Shown here piece after piece: positions 1 through 4,455 of a stretch of 5,179 nt of DNA; positions within the stretch are counted from its first letter, which is position 1, and every line of letters starts with the position of its first letter. The notes below the pieces were generated by a model. The model made no database searches, was not told where the DNA came from, and saw only the letters and a program-made list of their open reading frames with translations. Made by a program: the position numbers and the translations under genes. Source of the DNA: Verrucomicrobiota bacterium (GTDB lineage Bacteria; Verrucomicrobiota; Verrucomicrobiia; Verrucomicrobiales; Akkermansiaceae); assembly GCA_008932955.1 (NCBI GenBank), contig WBXE01000173.1, positions 1-5,179 on the forward strand, written 5' to 3'.

Positions 1-35
1 AGACGCAAGACGCAAGACGCAAGACCGAAGACCGG
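1..35. repeat. 7-bp tandem repeat (AGACGCA), five units
   Basis: Three perfect AGACGCA units are followed by the degenerate units AGACCGA and AGACCGG. The array starts at the window edge, so its full length is unknown. The last two units (AAGACCGAAGACCG, 21-34) are nearly the reverse complement of CGGTCTTCTGTCTT at 180-193 (13 of 14 positions), so the array is related in inverse orientation to the 23-bp repeats nearer the kinase gene. No open frame with gene-like character crosses it. Confidence 0.85.
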
Positions 36-62
36 AGTAAGAAGTGCCATGCGCTAAGGAGC

Positions 63-80
63 CACGACCTTATTGTCGTG
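63..80. other. Small hairpin, 6-bp stem
   Basis: CACGAC (63-68) and GTCGTG (75-80) are perfect inverted arms around a CTTATT loop. There is no U-tract after it on either strand, only TCTTCGTC on the plus side, so it is at best a weak or factor-dependent terminator for a gene lying to the left of the window. A chance dyad of this size is also possible. Confidence 0.35.
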
Positions 81-115
81 TCTTCGTCAATGTGAGATAA
101 TGCGAAAAAGACCAA

Positions 116-169
116 AGACAAGAGGAAGAAGCGCTCCGCGCGGTCCAATGGCTCTTTCTCCTCTTGTCT
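116..169. repeat. Imperfect inverted repeat (stem-loop) upstream of the kinase
   Basis: AGACAAGAGGA (116-126) is the exact reverse complement of TCCTCTTGTCT (159-169). After one A/C mismatch the stem continues with GAAG (128-131) facing CTTT (154-157), including one G-U pair. The loop is about 22 nt and GC-rich. The arms are purine-only against pyrimidine-only apart from the AC step, like the AGAC/GTCT motifs in the neighbouring tandem repeats. No T-tract follows, so this is not a standard intrinsic terminator. Confidence 0.7.
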
Positions 170-171
170 TG

Positions 172-240
172 CAGCGCAGCGGTCTTCTGTCTTTGAGCGC
201 AGCAGTCTTCTGTCTTTGAGCGCAGCAGTCTTCTGTCTTT
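172..240. repeat. 23-bp direct tandem repeat, three copies
   Basis: Three contiguous 23-bp units lie at 172-194, 195-217 and 218-240. The second and third are identical (they begin GAGCGCAGCAGTCTTC); the first differs at two positions (172 and 181). Each unit pairs a GC-rich AGCGCAGC half with a pyrimidine-rich TCTTCTGTCTTT half. There are no spacers between units, so this is not a CRISPR array. The array ends about 33 bp before the kinase start codon, inside its presumed promoter region. A related AGCGCAGCGTCTTTCT sequence lies just after the kinase stop (1813-1828). Confidence 0.9.
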
Positions 241-244
241 TCCC

Positions 245-265
245 TGATAACTAATAACCTATAAC
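245..265. repeat. 7-bp ATAAC-type tandem repeat before the kinase start
   Basis: TGATAAC, TAATAAC and CTATAAC stand end to end, sharing the TAAC end and a 7-bp period. The array is AT-rich within a GC-rich region and stops 8 bp before the kinase ATG. Its position suggests it supplies promoter -10 sequence (see the promoter entry), but it may simply be another short-period intergenic repeat like those elsewhere in the window. Confidence 0.7.
260..265 (+). promoter_or_regulatory. Candidate -10 box TATAAC for the kinase
   Basis: TATAAC matches the bacterial -10 consensus TATAAT at five of six positions. A start of transcription about 7-8 bases downstream would fall almost on the ATG at 274, giving a leaderless or nearly leaderless message. 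That would fit the absence of a Shine-Dalgarno motif in CCTATAACAGTCCCCCATG. No good -35 hexamer lies at the usual 16-18 bp spacing. GATAAC (246-251) and TAATAA (252-257) are weaker alternatives. This is inference from sequence only. Confidence 0.25.
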
Positions 266-273
266 AGTCCCCC

Positions 274-1809
274 ATGTCCTATTTCCTCGGTCTCGATAGC
301 AGCACCCAAAGCCTCAAGGGCCTCATCATTGATGCTGCGGCCGGCAAGATCGTCGCCCACACGACGGTCAATTTCGCCAAGGACCTGCCACAGTACCAAG
401 CGGCCTATTCGCCGTCGGGCGACCCGCTCGAAAAGCATGCCGAGCCATTGCTGTGGGTCGCCGCGCTCGACCTGCTGTTCACCCGGATGCAGGCGGAGGG
501 CGCGCCCTTAGGGCGGGTCGTCGCCATCGCCGGCTCCGGCCAACAACACGGCTCGGTCTATCTCAATGCCCAGGCGTCGAGCATTCTCGCCGGCCTCGAC
601 CCCGCGAAAAGTTTGGTAGATCAACTCGCCCCGGCCTTGTCGCGGCCGACCTCGCCGATTTGGATGGACTCGTCCACCAGCGCCCAGTGCGCCGAAATGA
701 CCGCCGCCATCGGCACCCGGCTGCAGACCGACACCGGTTCGCCCGCCATCGAGCGCTTCACCGGCGCGCAGATTCGCAAGTTCTATCAACATGAGCCGGC
801 CGCTTACGCCGCCACCGCCACCATTCATCTGGTATCGTCCTTCATGGCCTCGCTGCTCTGCGGCACGCATGCTCCCATTGACTACGGCGACGGCGCCGGC
901 ATGAACCTGCTCAACCTCAGGACCCTCACCTGGGATTCAGCCATTTGCGAGGCAACTGCGCCTTGCTTGTTAGAAAAACTGCCGCCTGCCGTCCCCACCC
1001 ACACGGTCATTGGCCAACTCTCGCCCTACTTCGCCAAATTCGGCTTTGCCAGCAACGTGACCCTCTCCGCATGGACCGGCGATAACCCGGCGAGCTTGGT
1101 GGGCACCGGGGCCACGCGGCCCGGTTTGGCAGTGGTTAGCCTTGGCACCAGCGACACGTTTTTCGCCGTGCTGGAGCCCTACCGGACCGATCCGGAAGGT
1201 TATGGCCATGTATTTGGCAATCCCACCGGCGGCTTCATGTGTCTCACCTGCTTCAAGAACGGCTCGCTGGCCCGCGAGCGCATCTGCGAAGAAGCCGGGG
1301 TGGATTGGACGTTTTTCGGCGTGACGGCTTTTGAGCAAACCCAGCCTGGCAACTTCGGCCAACTCGCCTTGCCGTGGTTCGAGGCGGAAATCACCCCGCC
1401 TGTGCTCACCTCCGGGCTGCGCGCCAACTTTGATTTCGCCAACGCCGCGGCCGCCACCCGGATCCGCGCTATCATCGAGGCTCAGGTGCTATCCATCCGG
1501 ACCCACTCGCAATGGATCGGCAATTTCGAGACAATCCGGGTCACCGGCGGCGCCTCGCGTTGCACCGGCTTGCTCCAGACCCTCGCCAACGTTTTCCAGG
1601 CCACCGTCGAAACGATCGCCGTTCAGGACTCCGCCGCCCTCGGCGCCGCCATGCTCGCCGCCCACGTCGTCGGCCACCACAGCTACGCGTCCCTCACTCA
1701 GGCATTGACTCCCGCCACCGCCACGCTCACCCCGGACCCCGCCACCCACCAGACTTATCAGGACTTGCTAGATACCTATCTGCAACTCGAGGCCTCCGCC
1801 AAAAACTAG
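274..1809 (+). CDS. xylB: Xylulokinase, FGGY carbohydrate kinase family (eukaryotic XYLB-like)
   Basis: The 511-residue cytosolic protein should phosphorylate D-xylulose with ATP to xylulose 5-phosphate, feeding the pentose phosphate pathway. Visible motifs: N-terminal phosphate loop GLDSSTQSLK with Asp8; GQQHGS around residues 89-94; WMDSST at 130-135; ERFTGAQI at 160-167; PIDYGDGAGMNLL at 201-213; TGDNPASL with the likely catalytic base Asp270; GTSDT at 291-295; CFKNGS at 326-331; and the C-terminal ATPase-lobe motif TGGAS at 424-428. The QQHGS, WMDSS, IDYxDGxGMNLL and CFKNGSL signatures are those I recall from the human/eukaryotic XYLB branch, whereas many bacterial XylB proteins carry GQMHG. 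Length fits the family (about 480-540). The ATG at 274 places the phosphate loop at the N-terminus as expected, although no Shine-Dalgarno motif precedes it. No xylA isomerase or transporter is present, so the natural substrate is inferred; another ketopentose or polyol is possible. The frame is intact from start to TAG. Confidence 0.88.
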   Translation: MSYFLGLDSSTQSLKGLIIDAAAGKIVAHTTVNFAKDLPQYQAAYSPSGDPLEKHAEPLLWVAALDLLFTRMQAEGAPLGRVVAIAGSGQQHGSVYLNAQASSILAGLDPAKSLVDQLAPALSRPTSPIWMDSSTSAQCAEMTAAIGTRLQTDTGSPAIERFTGAQIRKFYQHEPAAYAATATIHLVSSFMASLLCGTHAPIDYGDGAGMNLLNLRTLTWDSAICEATAPCLLEKLPPAVPTHTVIGQLSPYFAKFGFASNVTLSAWTGDNPASLVGTGATRPGLAVVSLGTSDTFFAVLEPYRTDPEGYGHVFGNPTGGFMCLTCFKNGSLARERICEEAGVDWTFFGVTAFEQTQPGNFGQLALPWFEAEITPPVLTSGLRANFDFANAAAATRIRAIIEAQVLSIRTHSQWIGNFETIRVTGGASRCTGLLQTLANVFQATVETIAVQDSAALGAAMLAAHVVGHHSYASLTQALTPATATLTPDPATHQTYQDLLDTYLQLEASAKN

Positions 1810-1826
1810 CATAGCGCAGCGTCTTT

Positions 1827-1847
1827 CTAACGGAGCACTAACGGAGC
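1827..1847. repeat. 10-bp direct repeat CTAACGGAGC, two copies
   Basis: CTAACGGAGC occurs at 1827-1836 and again at 1838-1847, one base apart (11-bp period). The second copy runs into the left arm of the following hairpin, so the pair probably belongs to the same intergenic element. Confidence 0.75.
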
Positions 1848-1868
1848 GCCGGCTTCAGCCGGCGTCTC
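1844..1868. repeat. REP-like GC-rich hairpin after the kinase gene
   Basis: CGCCGGC (1847-1853) and GCCGGCG (1858-1864) form a perfect 7-bp stem around a TTCA tetraloop. Beyond a single bulged T at 1865 the stem extends by GAG (1844-1846) against CTC (1866-1868). The GAG-hairpin-CTC layout resembles short repetitive extragenic palindromes. It lies 35 bp after the kinase stop and could slow transcription or protect the 3' end. There is no T-tract, so a classical intrinsic terminator is not supported. Confidence 0.7.
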
Positions 1869-1883
1869 AGAGGTCATGAATGT

Positions 1884-1900
1884 GCGCCCTCTCGAGGCGC
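1884..1900. other. Short hairpin GCGCC/GGCGC
   Basis: GCGCC (1884-1888) pairs with GGCGC (1896-1900) around a CTCTCGA loop. It follows the larger REP-like hairpin by about 15 bp and leads into GCGCAGCCTCAGA, a 13-mer that recurs at the helicase stop codon. It is probably part of the same repetitive patch. Confidence 0.45.
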
Positions 1901-1909
1901 AGCCTCAGA
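1897..1909. repeat. 13-bp direct repeat GCGCAGCCTCAGA, copy 1
   Basis: This 13-mer is repeated exactly at 2265-2277, 368 bp to the right, where it contains the complement of the helicase stop codon. An exact 13-base match between two spots in a 463-bp gap is unlikely by chance, though GC-rich bias raises the odds. It may mark members of one intergenic repeat family. Confidence 0.6.
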
Positions 1910-2019
1910 CCCAAGTAAGATGCTAAAATGGTTGATCTACCTGGAATTTCTATGCCACCAACTCGATCCAAATAAGTTTCGATGGGCAGCACCTACGACC
2001 TGGGTAACAAACCGAATTC

Positions 2020-2069
2020 TTCGTTAGGACATTCTGATGTCCGATCGGACATCAGAATGTCCTAACGAA
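2020..2069. repeat. 50-bp perfect palindrome, REPIN-like
   Basis: Positions 2020-2044 are the exact reverse complement of 2045-2069, with no central spacer; the centre is CCGATCGG. Each 25-bp half holds its own hairpin: GGACAT-TCTG-ATGTCC at 2027-2042 and GGACAT-CAGA-ATGTCC at 2047-2062. The halves are flanked by GTTA on the left (2023-2026) and TAAC on the right (2063-2066). The design of two inverted small hairpins, each preceded by a conserved tetranucleotide, is that of a REPIN (paired REP sequences mobilised by a Y1-type RAYT transposase), but no such transposase lies in the window. It may also act as a transcription barrier for both convergent genes. Symmetry is certain; function is inferred. 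Confidence 0.9.
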
Positions 2070-2192
2070 TCTGCAGATGCTGCCGCTTAACTCGACGCGA
2101 ATGCTTGGCATGATTCGTAGCTCGGGTATGATCGCGGGGGGGGGATATTGTGGCGAGGAAGGCACAGCCATGGCGCCGCGACCAACGGTTTG

Positions 2193-2209
2193 TGCCGCGA
2201 GACGCGGCA
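2193..2209. other. GC-rich hairpin TGCCGCG/CGCGGCA
   Basis: TGCCGCG (2193-2199) and CGCGGCA (2203-2209) are perfect 7-bp arms around an AGA loop. The same patch contains the palindrome GCCATGGC at 2167-2174. It lies downstream of the helicase gene and could form in its transcript. No T-tract is seen on either side. Confidence 0.6.
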
Positions 2210-2214
2210 TGCAC

Positions 2215-2240
2215 TGGCTGCGACGAGGACGCCGCAGCCA
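2215..2240. other. Hairpin TGGCTGCG/CGCAGCCA
   Basis: TGGCTGCG (2215-2222) is the exact reverse complement of CGCAGCCA (2233-2240), with a 10-base loop. The right arm falls in a 14-bp tandem repeat, so the left arm could also pair with the second copy. It lies within 60 bp of the end of the helicase gene and may help end or stabilise that transcript. Confidence 0.6.
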
Positions 2241-2258
2241 CGGTGCCGCAGCCACGGC
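2231..2258. repeat. 14-bp tandem repeat, two copies
   Basis: GCCGCAGCCACGGT (2231-2244) is followed directly by GCCGCAGCCACGGC (2245-2258); 13 of 14 positions agree. Both copies contain the CGCAGCCA arm of the hairpin just to the left. Confidence 0.8.
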
Positions 2259-2271
2259 AGCGCTGCGCAGC
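2257..2271. other. Overlapping 10-bp palindromes at the helicase 3' end
   Basis: GCAGCGCTGC (2257-2266) and GCTGCGCAGC (2262-2271) are each perfect palindromes and share five bases. They lie immediately after the helicase stop codon in its reading direction. Only one fold can form at a time. No T-tract follows on the helicase strand, so an intrinsic terminator is not supported. Confidence 0.5.
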
Positions 2272-2277
2272 CTCAGA
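2265..2277. repeat. 13-bp direct repeat GCGCAGCCTCAGA, copy 2, covering the helicase stop
   Basis: This is an exact copy of 1897-1909. The TCA at 2273-2275 is the complement of the helicase TGA stop, so the repeat overlaps the end of the reading frame and supplies its stop codon. Insertion of the repeat may have set the present C-terminus of the protein, or the match may be partly coincidental. Confidence 0.6.
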
Positions 2278-4276
2278 TTCCGTCCAACAACCCCTTGAGG
2301 CTGCCGAAGAAATCGTCGAGTTCATCGGTGCTGGGTTCGGCGCCGAGGATGTCGTTGTAGGTGGTGTGGGTGAGGTGCGTGTCGTCGAGCTCACAAATGA
2401 AGGAGCTGGGTTGGCAACCGGTTTGCTGGCCCCATTTGATGCGGGTGGAGCAATAGGTCATCGTAAGGAGGTCTTTGGCGCGGGTGATGCCGACGTAGAG
2501 CAAGCGGCGCTCCTCGTCCTTGGTGCCCTCGGCGATGGAACGAGTGTGCGGCAGAAACCCTTCCTCGAGGCCGACCAGATAGACGATAGGAAACTCCAGG
2601 CCCTTTGACGCATGCAGGGTGATAAGGGTGGCTCCCTGCTTTTTTTCGAGGTCCTCGTCGTCGCGGTCGGAGGCCAGCGCGCTGTGATCGAGGAAGGCCT
2701 GGAGGGTTTTGCCTTTGGCGCTGTGGCTGCGGAGGCTTTCGATGACGCTTTGGATGCCTTCGCCGCGTTGTTGGCGTTCGCTATCGGTTTTGCACGAGCG
2801 CTCGATCCACGGCAGGTACTCCATTTCCTTGATGAGGCCATTGAGGGCATCGGCGGGGTTGTCGCGGTTGATATCGATACGGTTTTTGGCGCCGGCGATG
2901 AGGGCGACGAAGGCCTCGATACAGTGGCGGGTCTTGCCGCCGAGTTGGTAGGTGAAATCCGGGTCGCAGAGCGCCTGCCAGACGCTTTCGTGGTGTTCGC
3001 GGCTCCACTCGGTGGCGAGCACGGCGGTGGCCTGGCCGATGCCGCGGTTAGGGGCATTGAGGATGCGCAGCAAGGGCACGTCGGTATCGGGGGCGACGAG
3101 GAGTTGGGCATAGGCGAGCACGTCGCGCACTTCGCGGCGGTCGTAGAAACTCTGTGCGCCGACCATCCGATAGGGGATTTTGCGTTCGCGGAAGGCGAGT
3201 TCGAGTTTGCGGCTTTGGCCATTGGTGCGGAACAACACCGCGAAATCCTCCCACTCACGGCCCACCGCACTTTTGCCGGCAATGATCTCCTCGGCGATGA
3301 ATTCCGCCTCCTCGTCGTCACCGGGCATCGCCACGATGCGCACCGGATCGCCGCCCGCGCGGGTGGAGCGCAAGATTTTCTCGCGGCGGCCGCGGTTGTG
3401 CTTGATCAGGCTGTTAGCCGTGTGCAGCACGGCGTGGGTCGAACGGTAATTCTCCTCTAAGCGGATAATCTTCGGGTCCGGGAAGAATTTTTCAAACTGC
3501 AGGATATTGGCGACTTCCGCGCCGCGCCAGCCGTAGATCGACTGGTCATCATCGCCGACCACGCAGACGTGATATGGGGCGGTGACGAGTTGTTGGAGCA
3601 AGCGCATTTGCAGTGCGTTAGTATCTTGGAACTCATCGACGGTGACGCGGCGGTAGCGTTGTTGGAAATGCGTGCGGACGTCGGCGTGCTCGCGCAGGAC
3701 TTGTTCGGCGAGCAACAGCAGGTCGTCGAAATCCACGGCGTTCTGGGCGCGCAGTTCGTTTTGATAGGCAACGGCGAGGGTGGCGAAATAGTCGTCCTCA
3801 ATTTCTGAGGGGTCGTCGCCTTGGTTTTTGGCCTTGGAAATAGCGGCCAGCACGGCGTCGGGTTTGACTTTCTCATCGCTGCCGCCCTTGCGCACGAGGA
3901 GTTGTTTCATCAGGCCGACCTGATCGGAGTGGGAGCAAATGGAGAAATTGCGTTTGTAGCCGAGCTTATCGATGCCGCCGCGCAGGACGCGCACGCACAG
4001 CGAGTGAAACGTGCACACGGTCATGTCGGCGGCGGCTTTTTTCGAGACCATGCCGCCGATGCGTTCGCGCATTTCGCTGGCCGACTTGTTGGTGAAGGTA
4101 ACGGCGAGAATGTCGGCGGGCGGGATGCGCTTTTCGAGCATGTGCGCGATGCGGCAGGTGACGGTGCGGGTTTTGCCGGTGCCGGCACCGGCCAGGATCA
4201 TGACGGGGCCATCGAGGGCACCGACGGCTTCGCGCTGGGCTTGGTTGAGGGAATCGAATGAGAATGCGTTGGCCAT
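2273..4276 (-). CDS. rep: ATP-dependent 3'-5' DNA helicase, UvrD/Rep family (SF1A)
   Basis: The 667-residue motor unwinds duplex DNA 3'-5' using ATP, acting in replication restart, removal of bound proteins or repair. All family motifs are present in order: Q motif LNQAQREAV (10-18); Walker A AGAGTGKT (29-36, Lys35); Ia AVTFTNKSASEM (58-69); Ib CTFHSL (88-93); Walker B VDEFQDTN (213-220, Asp214/Glu215); III VVGDDDQSIYGWRGA (239-253); IV LEENYRST (273-280); IVa FAVLFRTNGQSR (345-356); V TLHASKGLEF (553-562); VI EERRLLYVGITRA (588-600). The PSSFICEL segment after motif VI, the length near that of E. coli Rep (about 673), and the absence of a PcrA/UvrD Tudor-like C-terminal domain favour the Rep branch; PcrA-like is the alternative. 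The tail is short and acidic (DELDDFFGSLKGLLDGI). I chose the ATG at 4274-4276: the in-frame TTG 16 codons upstream adds a stretch without family resemblance. No Shine-Dalgarno motif is visible. It diverges from ribE and converges with the kinase gene. Confidence 0.95.
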   Translation of the reverse strand: MANAFSFDSLNQAQREAVGALDGPVMILAGAGTGKTRTVTCRIAHMLEKRIPPADILAVTFTNKSASEMRERIGGMVSKKAAADMTVCTFHSLCVRVLRGGIDKLGYKRNFSICSHSDQVGLMKQLLVRKGGSDEKVKPDAVLAAISKAKNQGDDPSEIEDDYFATLAVAYQNELRAQNAVDFDDLLLLAEQVLREHADVRTHFQQRYRRVTVDEFQDTNALQMRLLQQLVTAPYHVCVVGDDDQSIYGWRGAEVANILQFEKFFPDPKIIRLEENYRSTHAVLHTANSLIKHNRGRREKILRSTRAGGDPVRIVAMPGDDEEAEFIAEEIIAGKSAVGREWEDFAVLFRTNGQSRKLELAFRERKIPYRMVGAQSFYDRREVRDVLAYAQLLVAPDTDVPLLRILNAPNRGIGQATAVLATEWSREHHESVWQALCDPDFTYQLGGKTRHCIEAFVALIAGAKNRIDINRDNPADALNGLIKEMEYLPWIERSCKTDSERQQRGEGIQSVIESLRSHSAKGKTLQAFLDHSALASDRDDEDLEKKQGATLITLHASKGLEFPIVYLVGLEEGFLPHTRSIAEGTKDEERRLLYVGITRAKDLLTMTYCSTRIKWGQQTGCQPSSFICELDDTHLTHTTYNDILGAEPSTDELDDFFGSLKGLLDGI

Positions 4277-4455
4277 CGGCAAACCGAATGCAAGCGGGGA
4301 CACGGGCACTTGGCAATCCCGCAAATGCCGGCAGCGGGCAAGCGGCCCGATGCGCCAGGGTCAAACCAAGGCTTGCCGCGGGCGTTTTGGCAAAGCACAC
4401 TGGCATTTTCCGCAAGCGCCCACCCGGCACGCCTCTAGCCCTCATTTTCTTACTC
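4277..4455. promoter_or_regulatory. Divergent intergenic region, helicase / ribE
   Basis: This 179-bp gap must hold promoters for both outward-facing genes, but I see no convincing -35/-10 pair. TTGGCA, a fair -35 match, occurs on the plus strand at 4310-4315 and 4387-4392 without a clear -10 at the right spacing. GGCAAGC (4337-4343) and GCTTGCC (4371-4377) form a 7-bp inverted repeat with a 27-base gap, a weak operator-like dyad. There is no sequence resembling the FMN riboswitch (RFN element) that controls many riboflavin genes. The 25 bases before the ribE start are T/C-rich (CTCATTTTCTTACTC), with no Shine-Dalgarno motif. Confidence 0.5.

Larger units (their letters stand above)
1810..2272. 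other. 463-bp gap between convergent genes, rich in dyads and repeats
   Basis: No convincing gene lies here. From left to right it holds: a 10-bp direct repeat and REP-like hairpin (1827-1868); a second small hairpin (1884-1900); an AT-rich island (about 38% G+C at 1921-1980, counted by hand) with a 35-codon frame at 1920-2027; the 50-bp perfect palindrome (2020-2069); nine consecutive G at 2136-2144; and a GC-rich hairpin cluster (2193-2271). Both flanking genes read into it, so transcripts from both sides must end here, but no hairpin has the T-tract of an intrinsic terminator. Base composition changes sharply along the gap, which suggests a patchwork of small inserted repeats. Confidence 0.8.

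Noticed and set aside
172..240. CRISPR-like array
   Set aside because: The 23-bp units are contiguous with no spacers and no cas genes are near.
87..275. 62-codon minus-strand open frame upstream of the kinase
   Set aside because: It is mostly a translation of the 23-bp tandem repeat and the hairpin; no recognisable domain, and it covers the likely kinase promoter.
1844..1868. Intrinsic (rho-independent) terminator for the kinase
   Set aside because: The stem is strong but there is no T-tract after it on either strand.
2612..3460. 282-codon plus-strand frame opposite the helicase
   Set aside because: Shadow of the helicase gene: Gly/Ala/Val/Glu-rich low-complexity translation without domains; the minus strand has all helicase motifs.
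4277..4324. 16-codon N-terminal extension of the helicase from a TTG
   Set aside because: The family N-terminus begins close to the Q motif; the extension adds unconserved residues and needs a rare start, while ATG at 4276 fits.
4258..4455. 66-codon upstream extension of the ribE frame
   Set aside because: Riboflavin synthases begin with MFTG, which is exactly at 4456; the extension overlaps the helicase start and has no family resemblance.
4277..4455. FMN riboswitch before ribE
   Set aside because: I could not find the conserved RFN core or its multi-helix layout in the gap.
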